Numbered from the stretch's first letter, positions 50,370-59,825 are shown. The stretch is DNA of 64,000 bases from JBKHYJ01 sp046565505 (GCA_046565505.1 JBKHYJ010000063.1:37006-101005); one strand, 5' to 3'. The notes: generated from the sequence alone by a model not told the origin. Numbers and translations are program-made.

Positions 50370-51425
50370 ATGAAATTAAGGTTTGAAGTGTCAAAGCGGC
50401 TCGCGGCTGCGGCGCTCGTGCTCGTGATGGCGGGGCAGACGGCCGCGCTGGCCTCGGGCGGCAAAGACCAGAAAGCTGCCGAGCCTAAAAAGGTCGAGCA
50501 ACTCAAGGATAAAGAGAATCCGCTGCTGATCGGCAAGCGGGACATTAACAAAGGCAGCATCGATTTTTACTCGCTCGAAAAGGAGGCGGCCATAGGCCGT
50601 CAGCTCGCCGCGGAGATCGACGCGCAGTCGAAGTTCATCACGGACCCGCTCGTCACGGAGTACGTTAACCGCGTCGGCCAAAACATCGTGCTGCGCTCGG
50701 ACGCCAAGGTGCCTTTCACCATCAAGGTGCTCGATTCGCCCGACGTGAACGCGTTCGCGCTGCCCGGCGGCTTCCTCTACGTGAACAGCGGGGCGATACT
50801 GGCCGCCGACAGCGAGGCCGAGGTGGCGGGCGTCATGGCGCACGAGATCGCGCACGTCGCCGCGCGCCACGGCGTCGAGCAGCAGTCTAAGGGCAGGCTG
50901 CTTCAATACCTCTCGATACCGCTGATCTTCGTCGGCGGCCCGCTCGGGGCGATAGTGCAGAACGCGGCGAACATACTCGTGCCGCTCACGTTCTTGAAGT
51001 TCAGCCGCGGCGCCGAAGAGGAAGCGGACCGCCTGGGGCTACAGTACATGTGGGCCGCCGGCTACGACCCGACCGCCATGCTCGGCTTCTTCGAGAAGCT
51101 GAAAGCTAAAGAGAAGAAAGAGCCCGGCACGCTCGCGAAGGTCTTCAGCACGCACCCGGCGACGGGCAACCGCATAGAGAAGGCGCGGGCGCTACTGACG
51201 CGCTTCCCGGAGCGTGACGAGTATATGGTTTCGACCTCAGACTTCGGCGCGGTCAAAGAGAAGCTGCTAGCCGTGACGAACCAGTCGAAGCTTGAGTCGG
51301 GCGACAAGGGTGGGCCTACGCTCAAGCGCAAGCCTACGCTCAAGCGCGGCGGTGGCGACGCGAGCGACGAAGAAAGCGCGCCCGGTAAACCCACGCTCAA
51401 GCGCAAGCCTTCGAGCGACAGCTAA
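50370..51425 (+). CDS. Exported M48-family metalloprotease
   Basis: 351 residues from ATG 50370, with AAGGGGG about 11 nt upstream. Signal peptide about 1-29 (ALASG). M48 zinc motif HEIAH at 158-162 and the third ligand Glu in RGAEEEADRLG. LPGGFLYVNSGAI precedes it, as in BepA/LoiP-type periplasmic quality-control proteases. The last about 40 residues repeat PTLKRKP three times with acidic gaps, an unusual basic tail. A textbook terminator follows the gene. Likely role is cleavage of misassembled envelope proteins; that is inferred from the family. Confidence 0.92.
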   Translation: MKLRFEVSKRLAAAALVLVMAGQTAALASGGKDQKAAEPKKVEQLKDKENPLLIGKRDINKGSIDFYSLEKEAAIGRQLAAEIDAQSKFITDPLVTEYVNRVGQNIVLRSDAKVPFTIKVLDSPDVNAFALPGGFLYVNSGAILAADSEAEVAGVMAHEIAHVAARHGVEQQSKGRLLQYLSIPLIFVGGPLGAIVQNAANILVPLTFLKFSRGAEEEADRLGLQYMWAAGYDPTAMLGFFEKLKAKEKKEPGTLAKVFSTHPATGNRIEKARALLTRFPERDEYMVSTSDFGAVKEKLLAVTNQSKLESGDKGGPTLKRKPTLKRGGGDASDEESAPGKPTLKRKPSSDS

Positions 51426-51453
51426 AGCGAATTGTCAGGCGTAATCGACTGTG

Positions 51454-51483
51454 GCGCGGCATGCGATTTGTGCCGCGCTTTTT
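51454..51483 (+). terminator. Intrinsic terminator of the M48 gene
   Basis: GCGCGGCA (51454-51461) pairs perfectly with TGCCGCGC (51471-51478) around a 9-nt loop, followed by five T (51479-51483). Confidence 0.85.
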
Positions 51484-51618
51484 GATTTTCGGAGCCTATT
51501 TGATTCTTCGCGCGCCTTCCTTTACGGCCCCGATTTAATGGGGGCGACCCGGCGGGCCGAAGGGCTCGTGACGCGCCGCCGCGCGCGATGATTTATTTGA
51601 ATGTTAATTGAGATGAGA

Positions 51619-52572
51619 TTATTCCCGCTCGACCTCGGCCGGGGCGCAGGAGTTGATAAAATCGCGCAGCGCCTTCAGGTACTCTTCGCCCCCGACGAGG
51701 TGCGTCGAATTGTGCGGCGCGCGCCGGACTTCGTAAAACTGCTTGGGCTCGGGCGCGGCTTCATAGAGCCTGCGGCCGAGCTCGTAAGGGATAACTTCGT
51801 CCGCGCGGCTGTGGATAAAAAGCTTGGGGCATCTGACGTTTGAAATCTTGCGCCTTGAATCCATCTTCGTGCGCAGGAGGAACCGCGGGTAGACGGGCAG
51901 TATCGCGGCCGCCACGTCCGAGGCGGACGTGAAGCTCGACTGCACGATCAGGCCGGCGGCTTTGACTTTGCTCGCCAGGTCAATGGCGGGGACTCCGCCG
52001 AGCGACTTGCCGAAGATGATTACGCGGCCGGGCGCAACCCCGCGCTCTGCCGTCAGGTAGTCCCACGCGGCGCGCGCGTCCTCGTACAGGCCTTGCTCGG
52101 AAGGCGCGCCTTCGCTCTTGCCGTACCCGCGGTAATCTATAATGAATATGTTCACGGGTATATTCATCAGCATTCTGATCATGTCATAGCGGTGACTCAG
52201 ATTACCCGCGTTGCCGTGGAACCACAGCAAGACCATGTCGGCGCGCATGGGCGCGAAGCCGCCCCCGACCTTTCGCCGCGGCTCGCAATACCAGCCGTGG
52301 AGCTTGAGGCCATCGCCCGTAGTAAATGTGCAATCTTCTACCCCCGGAACGACCTCGCCATCGCGCGCGGGAAAATTGCCCACCTCCCAGGCGCCTTCGG
52401 GGAATTTAGTTGGAAAGTAGATGAAGCTGTCTTCAAATGCCATGATGACCGCCGCCGCGCCGCCGCAAAGCAGAATCATTATGCGCGCGACGCGGCGGCC
52501 ATAACCGCCCCCGCTATAAAGTGCCTTTAGAAACTGCTTCACCGCGCCCACGCCCTGACGCCGAATGACCAC
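51619..52572 (-). CDS. Alpha/beta hydrolase with N-terminal membrane helix
   Basis: 317 residues. A hydrophobic segment about 25-45 anchors the protein. YFPTKFPEGAW, LLWFHGNAGNLSHR (oxyanion region), IDYRGYGKSEG and the nucleophile elbow FGKSLGG follow; Asp and His of the triad are in HSRADEVIP and APHNSTH. This is the BAHD-like (Bem46/YfhR) serine hydrolase group often found at membranes. The substrate is unknown. Start codon is a GTG at 52572; further GTGs within 30 nt are possible. Confidence 0.88.
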   Translation of the reverse strand: MVIRRQGVGAVKQFLKALYSGGGYGRRVARIMILLCGGAAAVIMAFEDSFIYFPTKFPEGAWEVGNFPARDGEVVPGVEDCTFTTGDGLKLHGWYCEPRRKVGGGFAPMRADMVLLWFHGNAGNLSHRYDMIRMLMNIPVNIFIIDYRGYGKSEGAPSEQGLYEDARAAWDYLTAERGVAPGRVIIFGKSLGGVPAIDLASKVKAAGLIVQSSFTSASDVAAAILPVYPRFLLRTKMDSRRKISNVRCPKLFIHSRADEVIPYELGRRLYEAAPEPKQFYEVRRAPHNSTHLVGGEEYLKALRDFINSCAPAEVERE

Positions 52573-52924
52573 CGCGCCTCATAAGTAGCACACCGCAACG
52601 CAGGGTGAAATGTCAACCTCCCCGGCCGCCGCCCTTGCCCTGCCTGGCACTCGCCGCGCGCGTAAACTTGAACACGCCTCCGCCGCGCTCCTTGACCCCG
52701 CGCGCGGCCCCATGATAACCATTCCGCTCGGCCCCCTCGCATAAAAAGGCCCCTGTGATTGCGGAACGAACTATTGCGGCGGCGTATATAATCATCGGCG
52801 AGAAGTGGCAGAACGATCTACGGTCCCTCGGGTTACGGCTTCAAAAATTGTTCATACCTGGCCGGCGCAGGCGGCGACCGCCCGGCGTCGGGCCCGGACT
52901 ATATTCCATGAGGAGGTACGGATC
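52573..52924. other. Intergenic region upstream of the amine-oxidase-like gene
   Basis: 352 nt between divergent genes. A perfect TATAAT lies at 52787-52792. Nothing else is recognised. Confidence 0.45.
52787..52792 (+). promoter_or_regulatory. Perfect -10 box upstream of the amine-oxidase-like gene
   Basis: TATAAT with no convincing -35 at 16-18 nt. The start codon is 132 nt downstream. Confidence 0.4.
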
Positions 52925-54616
52925 ATGCGGCGATGGGTGTTGGTAATGATCGGGTCGGCGGGGGTGTTGGCGAGTTCGTTGTTCGTTACGGGTTCTCTGA
53001 CAAAGGCGAAGGAGTTGTTTAACGGGGGGCCGGGCGGCGCTAAAGTTTCGCGCTCGCAGGAACCGCACAATATCAGGGTGAGTCTCTGGGGGCCGGACCA
53101 AGCCACCATAGACGAGGCGAAAGGCAACCTGTTGAAACACCCCTCGCTTCAGCGATACCTGAGAGGCACGCGCCACAGGCTGCTCTCGTTCGACTTCGTC
53201 GAGTCGGACTCTAAGACCACCGGGCGCGCCGAGCCGCCGAGCCGTTACCGCGCCACGCTTTTCGATTACAGCAATAACAGGGCGGTCGTGGCGGGCGGCC
53301 GCTTCAAGGAATCTAATATCGAAGTCTCCGCGTCGCCCGCCCAGCCGAACCCCAGCCCCGAAGAATTCGAGGCCGCAGTCAGCATCCTGACTAACGACGC
53401 GAAACTCGGGCCGGCCATCCGCGCAGGGTCGTTGCAGCCATACCCGCCCATGCCCCCGCTCGTTGACATAGAGCTTCCCGCGGGGAAGGTCGAGCGGACG
53501 TTGACCGTCGGGCTGATGCCTACGGATGGCAGAGTCGGCAACGAAGTCGTCGGCGTGAACATGATTCGCCAATCGGTAGTCAGGTTTGAAGGCGGCGCGC
53601 CGAAGACTTCAAACGCCATAGAGTTGAACTGCGGCGTGCCGAACGCCGGGCAGGCTACGACGAGCCGCGGCGTCGCGGGGCAGTTTGAAGTCGTCATCAG
53701 CCGCGGCCCCGAAGAGATATGGCGGTTCGTCGCCATCCGCCCGTCTGCCTCTTCAGGGAGCAACGCGTCGGGCATCGAGCTGCGCGACGTGAAATTCCGG
53801 GGCAAGCTGGTAATGAGCAGGGCCAACGCGCCGATACTCAACGTGCAGTACGCGAGGAACCTCTGCGGCCCATTCCGCGACTGGTCGTGGCAGGAAGGCA
53901 TGTTCGTGGCTAATGGCTCGGACGTGCCGGGGACTAACGGCGGGGTCCGCATCTGCACCGACGAGCCGCAGACGGTCCTGGATAATGGGACCGACACGGG
54001 AAATTTCAGGGGCGTTGCCATCTACGACAGGGAGGAGGTGACCCTGCTCAGCGAGCTGAACGCGGGCTGGTATCGGTACATAAGCAAGTGGGTCTTTCAT
54101 GATGACGGGATGATCTCGCCGCGTTTCGGCTTCGGGGCAACGACGAATAGTTGCGTCTGCCGCATACACACGCACCACGTCTACTGGAGGTTCGATTTCG
54201 ACCTCGGCACGGCGGCCAACAACTACGTGGCCGAAAACAATCAGGGGGATGTTAAGGCTATAGAGTTTGAATCCATGCGCCCGCGGCTGAGGAGCGACCA
54301 GCTCTGGATAGTCAATAACGCCGTGACCGGCGAGGCTTGCGTGATACGGCCGGGGCTCAACGACGGCAATTATGACAAGTTCGGCACGGGCGACATATGG
54401 TTCGTGCGAAACCACTTCCCGAGTGAGATAGACGACTCCGCCTTCCCCGGCGGCAGCGAGGCGAAGATCAACCCATTCATTAACTCTGAGTCGATCCTGA
54501 ACCAGGACGTGGTCGTCTGGTACGGCGTGCACTGGGCGCACGATCATTTCGACGCCCCCTCGCACGACGACGGCCCGGCGACGGCAGGGCCCGACCTGAT
54601 ACTGCAAAAGTACTAG
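52925..54616 (+). CDS. Copper amine oxidase-like protein with altered cofactor motif
   Basis: 563 residues from ATG 52925, with GAGGAGG 8 nt upstream. Signal or anchor helix about 4-23. An N-terminal about 45-200 part (PHNIRVSL, PSPEEFEAAVSIL) resembles the N2/N3 domains, and the C-terminal half the catalytic beta-sandwich: GWYRYISKWVFHDDG (381-395) aligns with the bacterial TPQ region (GNYDYIxxW), H415 and H417 in IHTHHVY match the HxH copper ligands, and H536 in VWYGVHWAHDHF the third. Copper binding is thus plausible. The Asn and Asp flanking the cofactor Tyr383 are Trp and Arg, so TPQ formation is doubtful. Probably periplasmic. Could be an inactive or different oxidase. Confidence 0.75.
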   Translation: MRRWVLVMIGSAGVLASSLFVTGSLTKAKELFNGGPGGAKVSRSQEPHNIRVSLWGPDQATIDEAKGNLLKHPSLQRYLRGTRHRLLSFDFVESDSKTTGRAEPPSRYRATLFDYSNNRAVVAGGRFKESNIEVSASPAQPNPSPEEFEAAVSILTNDAKLGPAIRAGSLQPYPPMPPLVDIELPAGKVERTLTVGLMPTDGRVGNEVVGVNMIRQSVVRFEGGAPKTSNAIELNCGVPNAGQATTSRGVAGQFEVVISRGPEEIWRFVAIRPSASSGSNASGIELRDVKFRGKLVMSRANAPILNVQYARNLCGPFRDWSWQEGMFVANGSDVPGTNGGVRICTDEPQTVLDNGTDTGNFRGVAIYDREEVTLLSELNAGWYRYISKWVFHDDGMISPRFGFGATTNSCVCRIHTHHVYWRFDFDLGTAANNYVAENNQGDVKAIEFESMRPRLRSDQLWIVNNAVTGEACVIRPGLNDGNYDKFGTGDIWFVRNHFPSEIDDSAFPGGSEAKINPFINSESILNQDVVVWYGVHWAHDHFDAPSHDDGPATAGPDLILQKY

Positions 54617-54665
54617 CGGCGCGCGTCAATCTCCCTGCCTGTGTTATAAAGAAAGATTGACGGGC

Positions 54666-55172
54666 ATGAAGAAGATTCTGGGAAGGGAAGAGCTGGTCCG
54701 CGAGCGCGAGCGCCTGCGCCGCGAGGGCAGGCAGGTAGTCTTTACAAATGGCTGCTTCGACCTCCTCCACCCGGGCCATGTGCGCTACCTCGGCCAGGCG
54801 CGGTCGCTCGGTGACGCGCTGGTCGTCGCGTTAAACAGCGACCGCTCGGTTCGTGCTCTCAAGGGCAAGGGCCGCCCGATACTCCGCCAGGGCGAGCGCG
54901 CCGAAGTGATGGCGGCGCTCGCCTGCGTCGATTACGTCACGATCTTTGATGAAGAGACGCCCCGCGAGTTGATCGCCGCGCTGCTGCCCGACGTTCTTGT
55001 GAAGGGCGGCGACTGGCCCGTCGAACAGATCGTCGGCCGCGAAGAAGTGCATGCCGCGGGGGGCAAAGTCTTATCCCTCCCTTACGCCGAAGGCTCATCC
55101 ACCACAGACATAATAGAAAGAATCCTGAGGGGAAGCGGCGGCGCGCTTTCTGCGGAAGAGCATCGTCAATGA
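54666..55172 (+). CDS. rfaE2: D-glycero-beta-D-manno-heptose 1-phosphate adenylyltransferase
   Basis: 168 residues from ATG 54666; a TTG at 54657 would add three. Nucleotidyltransferase fold with TNGCFDLLHPGHVRYL (HxGH), then VVALNSDRSVRALKGKGRPIL and the closing YAEGSSTTDIIERI. It makes ADP-heptose for LPS core; the kinase half (RfaE1) is separate and not in the window. No Shine-Dalgarno; a TATAAA box lies 6 nt before the TTG, so leader is very short. The next gene overlaps by 4 nt. Confidence 0.95.
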   Translation: MKKILGREELVRERERLRREGRQVVFTNGCFDLLHPGHVRYLGQARSLGDALVVALNSDRSVRALKGKGRPILRQGERAEVMAALACVDYVTIFDEETPRELIAALLPDVLVKGGDWPVEQIVGREEVHAAGGKVLSLPYAEGSSTTDIIERILRGSGGALSAEEHRQ

Positions 55173-55681
55173 ATCTGATTCGCAAGGCGCTGGCGCTGGG
55201 CTTTTCAATCATCACGGTCCTATTCGTGTTGGGTGCCTTCGCGCTGATCCTGTTCGCCGTCATGGAATTGTGGCAGGGCGTCAACCCTTCGCGCGACGTT
55301 AACTTGAGCGTGCGCTTCAACTCCGTCCTTGAGAGCATCGGGCTTCTGACCATAGCGGTCGCCTCGCTAGAGCTGGGGCAAACGATTCTCGACGAAGAAG
55401 TGCGCCGCACCGCCGAAATGAGCGCCCCTACGAGGGTGCGCCGTTTTTTATCCCGGTTCTTGATCGTGGTGATCGTTTCGCTGTCTATAGAGTTTCTGGT
55501 CGTAGTATTTGAACTCATACACGACGACCCGTCGCGCCTGCCACAGGCGGCGGCCATCGGGTTCGCCACGGCCGCGCTGCTTGCCGCCTGGGGCCTGTTC
55601 GTACGATTGAATAAATCTGCCGAAGAGTTGGAGCCGGAGGCGATGGAAGAAGCCAAGGGCGAAGACACTAAAATTAAATAG
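55169..55681 (+). CDS. Membrane protein of unknown function, coupled to rfaE2
   Basis: 170 residues. It starts inside the rfaE2 stop (ATGA overlap), so translation is coupled. Four hydrophobic helices (about 10-34, 50-72, 96-118, 128-150). The loop between helices 2 and 3 holds LELGQTILDEEVRRTAEM, and the C-terminus is acidic (EEAKGEDTKIK). I do not recognise the family. The genomic link to heptose metabolism is the only functional hint. Confidence 0.8.
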   Translation: MNLIRKALALGFSIITVLFVLGAFALILFAVMELWQGVNPSRDVNLSVRFNSVLESIGLLTIAVASLELGQTILDEEVRRTAEMSAPTRVRRFLSRFLIVVIVSLSIEFLVVVFELIHDDPSRLPQAAAIGFATAALLAAWGLFVRLNKSAEELEPEAMEEAKGEDTKIK

Positions 55682-55683
55682 CC

Positions 55684-55719
55684 GGGGCGGGCCGGAACCG
55701 CGCGGCCCCGGCCCACCCC
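55684..55719. terminator. Possible bidirectional terminator after the rfaE2 operon
   Basis: GGGGCGGGCCGG (55684-55695) and CCGGCCCACCCC (55708-55719) form a stem of 12 positions with one mismatch. It lies between convergent genes; no T-run. Confidence 0.45.
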
Positions 55720-55757
55720 ATCAAGAACCTGGCGCGCCACGTCGGGCGCCCGAGCCT

Positions 55758-57653
55758 TTACTTCGAGGGGGCCTCCTTCTTATCCCACTTCACAATCTCG
55801 TCAATAGTCGTCACGGAGATCGGGTGGTAAGTGGGGCGGGCCTTACGGTAGATCGCGAGCGCCCGCTCGCGGCCCTCCGGGGTCTTGACCAGCTCTTCGT
55901 AAAGCGGCTTTATGAGCTTCCGCCGGCCTATCGAGGTGAGGTATTCCTCAAGCCTGGGGTACGCGGCCTCGTAGCGGTTACGTATCGCCATGAGCAGCCA
56001 CTGGTCCGCGACCTCAGAATTGCCCGAGCGGGTGAGGTTGAAGCTCCTGTCCAGCTCAGCCATCTTTTCCGCGCTCAACTGTGCCGGAAGGTATCTCAGG
56101 AAGTGCAGCCACTCCTGCGTGGTCCACGCCCCCGATTGGATGCTGGAGGCGGGGGCTCCGCCCTTCAGCCAGCCGTCCGCCTGTTTCTCGACTTTCGAGA
56201 AAGCGTCCGACGCCGGCCGGGGGGCCGAAGAAGGAATCCCAGGTCTGTAAACCCATTCCTCTATGGGGACCTTCGCGGCAAGCTCGGGGTTTTTGTCTAA
56301 AAGGCCCTTCTTCAAATAAGCGAGGAAGTCCGCCGTGACGATGCTCTGGAAGGCGAAGTGGTCGAAGTAATCGCGCAGGAATTGATCGAACCGCCCGCGG
56401 CCGAACGTCTCTTCAAGGTGTCTTAAAAATAGCGCGCCCTTCTCGTAAGGGATCATCGTGGACCCTTCGTCAGGGTCGCGGCCCTTCAGGTCTATGTAAA
56501 GGATTTCGTCGCGCTCGTCGAGCGACGCTATTTCCTGTTCGAGCGTCTGCCGGCCGAGCGTCGCCTCCATCTCCTCGCGCGGCCTGCCATAGACCGCTTC
56601 CAGAATCCTGCGCTCTATGTACACGGTGAAGCCTTCGTTCAGCCAGAAGTCTCTCCACGTCGCGTTGGTGACGAGGTTGCCCGACCACGAGTGCGCCAGC
56701 TCATGCGCGACGAGCGAGACGAGGCTCCTGTCGCCGGCCAGGATCGTCGGCGTCGCGAACGTCAGGCGCGGGTTCTCCATCCCCCCGTATGGGAAGCTCG
56801 GGGGCAGCACGAGCAGGTCGTAGCGGCCCCAGCGATACGGGCCATATAATTTCTCCGTCGCCTCGACCATCTTTTCCGTATCGGCGAACTCGGCCGCGGC
56901 CATATCAATGATGGGGCGCTCGGCATAAACTCCCGTACGCTTGCCCAGCGGCTTGAAGACGAGGTCGCCCGCAGCCAGGGCGATCAGGTAAGAAGGGATG
57001 GCGCGCGACATCTTAAAGCTGTAGTCCCCGTCGCGCGGCGTCTGCGGGTCGTTTTCCGCGCTCATCACCGCGATCAGGTCGCGGGGAGTGCGCACCCGCG
57101 CCGTGTAAGTCACGCGCACCTGCGGCGTGTCTTGCAGCGGGAGCCAGCTCCGCGCATGTATCGCCTCCGACTGCGTGAACATGAAAGGGTGCTTCTTGCC
57201 GGCGGTCTGCGAAGGCTCGAGCCATTGCAGCCCCGACGCGCCGGGGCCCGTGGAGTACGTGACGCGGACCCGCGCGGCGTCGGCCGGCATCTCGACCGTC
57301 AGGGGCGCGCCGAGTATCGGGTCGGCTTTGCCGACGGCGAACTTGGCCTCGGAATAATTAGCCCCGTCGGCCGACGTTTCGACCTTGGCGATATTGAGGT
57401 TCCTGGTGTCGAGTATCAAAGGCGCGCCTTTGCCCGACGCCCCCCTCTCCACGCTCAGGACGGCCGTGCCGCTCAACATTTTTTGGTCGAACAGGACGTT
57501 CAATTCCAGATCGACGTGGCTGACTCTCACCTGCTCCGGGTTCGAGTAGGAGTGGTAGTCCTTGCGCTCGCCGGGCGGATTTTCAGAAAAGGATGATCCC
57601 TGAATCGTCATCAATAACACCGTTAAGGTTAAAATAACTTTCGCCTGCTTCAT
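55758..57653 (-). CDS. Exported M1-family metallopeptidase (leukotriene A4 hydrolase-like aminopeptidase)
   Basis: 631 residues from ATG 57653, with GGGAG 7 nt upstream. Signal peptide about 1-22. M1 signatures: exopeptidase GGMENP, zinc motif HELAHSW with the distal Glu in WLNEGFTVYIERR, and a C-terminal helical-repeat domain (about 490-630) that matches the Leuk-A4-hydro C domain. It removes N-terminal residues from peptides in the periplasm or outside. Convergent with the rfaE2 operon. Confidence 0.93.
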   Translation of the reverse strand: MKQAKVILTLTVLLMTIQGSSFSENPPGERKDYHSYSNPEQVRVSHVDLELNVLFDQKMLSGTAVLSVERGASGKGAPLILDTRNLNIAKVETSADGANYSEAKFAVGKADPILGAPLTVEMPADAARVRVTYSTGPGASGLQWLEPSQTAGKKHPFMFTQSEAIHARSWLPLQDTPQVRVTYTARVRTPRDLIAVMSAENDPQTPRDGDYSFKMSRAIPSYLIALAAGDLVFKPLGKRTGVYAERPIIDMAAAEFADTEKMVEATEKLYGPYRWGRYDLLVLPPSFPYGGMENPRLTFATPTILAGDRSLVSLVAHELAHSWSGNLVTNATWRDFWLNEGFTVYIERRILEAVYGRPREEMEATLGRQTLEQEIASLDERDEILYIDLKGRDPDEGSTMIPYEKGALFLRHLEETFGRGRFDQFLRDYFDHFAFQSIVTADFLAYLKKGLLDKNPELAAKVPIEEWVYRPGIPSSAPRPASDAFSKVEKQADGWLKGGAPASSIQSGAWTTQEWLHFLRYLPAQLSAEKMAELDRSFNLTRSGNSEVADQWLLMAIRNRYEAAYPRLEEYLTSIGRRKLIKPLYEELVKTPEGRERALAIYRKARPTYHPISVTTIDEIVKWDKKEAPSK

Positions 57654-57781
57654 CTGAGACTCCCGAAAACCTTTCAATCATCACCGTAATCGCCGACACC
57701 GGACCACGGGAAACCTATTGCTTATTTGACTGTGCCACGGCGGGCGCGGCTTATTCAAGCCGGGCGCGGGCCCCTCGCTGT

Positions 57782-57811
57782 TTGACTGCGCCGCGACCGC
57801 TCCTGTATCTT
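57782..57811 (+). promoter_or_regulatory. Possible selB promoter
   Basis: TTGACT (57782-57787), an 18-nt spacer and TATCTT (57806-57811). The ATG is 19 nt further on. Confidence 0.4.
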
Positions 57812-57830
57812 CAAGCGAAGAGCATACCCT

Positions 57831-59825
57831 ATGAAGCACATCATAGTCGGAACCGCGGGGCACATAGATCATGGCAAGACCGCTTTAGTGAAGGCGCTCA
57901 CGGGCATCGACGCGGACAGGCTCAAGGAAGAGAAGCAGCGCGGCATCACGATTGACATAGGGTTCGCAGACCTGACCGTCGGCGAATACAGGTTCGGCTT
58001 CGTCGACGTGCCGGGCCACGAGCGGTTCGTCAAGAACATGCTTGCGGGCGCGCACGGGCTGGACCTCGTGATGCTAGTGGTGGCGGCCGACGAATCGATC
58101 ATGCCGCAGACGCGCGAGCACTTCGACATCTGCCGCCTGCTTCACGTAAAGTCCGGGCTCGTCGCGCTCACCAAATCCGACCTCGTCGACGCAGAGCTGC
58201 TCGAGCTTGCGCAGGCGGAGGTAGAGGACTTCGTGGGCGGCTCGTTTCTCGAAGGCGCGCCGATCATACCTGTTAGCTCCCGCACCGGCGCGGGAATCGA
58301 AGAGATGAAGCAGGCGCTAGTGAGGCTTGCGGCGGGGATTCAGCCAAAGGCCGTCTCGGCGGTCCCGCGACTTCCGGTTGACCGCGCCTTCTCGATCAAA
58401 GGGTTCGGCACGGTCGTCACGGGCACGCTTATCGCGGGCGCGCTCAAGAGCGGCGACGAGATAGAAGTCCTCCCGGCGGGCGCGAGGACGCGCGTTCGCA
58501 ATCTCCAGGTTCACGGCCGGGACACGGACCGCGCGCTGGCCGGCCAGCGGACGGCGATCAACCTGCAAGGCGTAAACGTCGAGCAAGTTGAGCGGGGCAG
58601 CGTGCTGGCTCCCGCAGGCCGCCTGCGCGCAACTTCGATGGTGGACGCGCGTCTCGACTTGCTAGCCAGCGCGCCGCGACCGCTCGCACACCGCGCGCGC
58701 GTGCGCCTGCACCACGGCACCGTCGAAGTCATGGCCCGGGCCGTCGTACTTTCGGGCTCGCGCCGCGGCGCGGCGGGCGCGGAATCCGGTTCGCAGGCCG
58801 ATGAGAGCAGCGTTTCTTCCGACTCTGAAGCCAGGTCGGCTGTTTCCGGGCATATCGTCGAGCCGGGCGGCAGCGCAATAGTCCAGTTCCGGCTCGAAGA
58901 GCCTATAACCGCGCTCCCCGGCGACAGGTTCATCATCCGCAGCTACTCGCCGCAGGTGACCATAGGCGGCGGAATCATTATTGACGCCCTGCCCGAAAAG
59001 CACCGGATACGCGACAGGGCGGCGGGCGCGCGGCTTGAACAACTCGAAAAGGCGGACGCGACGCAGCGCGCGGCCATCTTCGTAGAGGTGGCCGGCGCGC
59101 GCGGGATGGCCGCGGCCGAACTCGCCGCGCGCACGGGGGCTACCGACGAACAGATTGCAGAGTTCGCGCGCGACCTCGCGCGCGCGGGCAGCGTCATCGA
59201 GGTTTCCAGCGCCCCGCTCTTATTGCTCTCGACTGAAAGCTACCGCCGGTTGAGCGCGCGCATGGTCGAGGTGCTTGCCGAGCATCACAGGCGGGAGCCG
59301 CTTTCGCTAGGGCTGAGCCGTGAGGAGGTGCGCGAGCGCATCTTCAGCGACGTGAAGCCCGAAATCTTTCGCACCGTTGTCGCCCGCCTGGCGGAGGAAG
59401 GGAAGATCGCGGCCGAGCGCGAGACGCTGAGGCTGGCGGCCCACCGCCCGGCGCTCAGCGACGCCGATACAGCCGCGAAAGAGGCTCTGGAAGCCGCTTT
59501 GAAGGCGTCAGGGTTGCAGGCGGGCACGCTCGAAGAGACCGCCGCGAAGGCGGGCATAAAGCCGGAGTTCGCACGGAAATTATACAACCTGCTGGCCGCC
59601 GAAGGCCGCATAGTTCGTGTGGGCGATTTAGTCTTTCACGCGGACTCAATCGAAGACCTCAAATCGCGCGTGCGCACACAGAAGGCGGTCAACCCGAAGA
59701 TGGACGTTACCGTCTTCAAAGAGATTACCGGCGGCCTCACGCGAAAGCATGCCATCCCCCTGCTCGAATTCCTCGACCGCGAGCGAGTCACCCGCCGCGT
59801 TGGCAACGAGCGCGAGATCCTATAA
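57831..59825 (+). CDS. selB: Selenocysteine-specific elongation factor
   Basis: 664 residues. GTPase domain with G1 GTAGHIDHGKT (7-17), the switch DVPGHERFVKNM and TKSD, an EF-Tu-like middle with KGFGTVVTGTL, and C-terminal winged helices (about 410-664) that read SECIS stem-loops. It carries Sec-tRNA to in-frame UGA codons. No selA, selD or tRNA-Sec was found nearby. The organism therefore likely makes selenoproteins, and the Mo hydroxylase at the window start is one candidate connection. Confidence 0.96.
   Translation: MKHIIVGTAGHIDHGKTALVKALTGIDADRLKEEKQRGITIDIGFADLTVGEYRFGFVDVPGHERFVKNMLAGAHGLDLVMLVVAADESIMPQTREHFDICRLLHVKSGLVALTKSDLVDAELLELAQAEVEDFVGGSFLEGAPIIPVSSRTGAGIEEMKQALVRLAAGIQPKAVSAVPRLPVDRAFSIKGFGTVVTGTLIAGALKSGDEIEVLPAGARTRVRNLQVHGRDTDRALAGQRTAINLQGVNVEQVERGSVLAPAGRLRATSMVDARLDLLASAPRPLAHRARVRLHHGTVEVMARAVVLSGSRRGAAGAESGSQADESSVSSDSEARSAVSGHIVEPGGSAIVQFRLEEPITALPGDRFIIRSYSPQVTIGGGIIIDALPEKHRIRDRAAGARLEQLEKADATQRAAIFVEVAGARGMAAAELAARTGATDEQIAEFARDLARAGSVIEVSSAPLLLLSTESYRRLSARMVEVLAEHHRREPLSLGLSREEVRERIFSDVKPEIFRTVVARLAEEGKIAAERETLRLAAHRPALSDADTAAKEALEAALKASGLQAGTLEETAAKAGIKPEFARKLYNLLAAEGRIVRVGDLVFHADSIEDLKSRVRTQKAVNPKMDVTVFKEITGGLTRKHAIPLLEFLDRERVTRRVGNEREIL

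Noticed and set aside
57678..57830. tRNA-Sec upstream of selB
   Set aside because: No T-arm GGTTC motif or CCA end fits in this interval.
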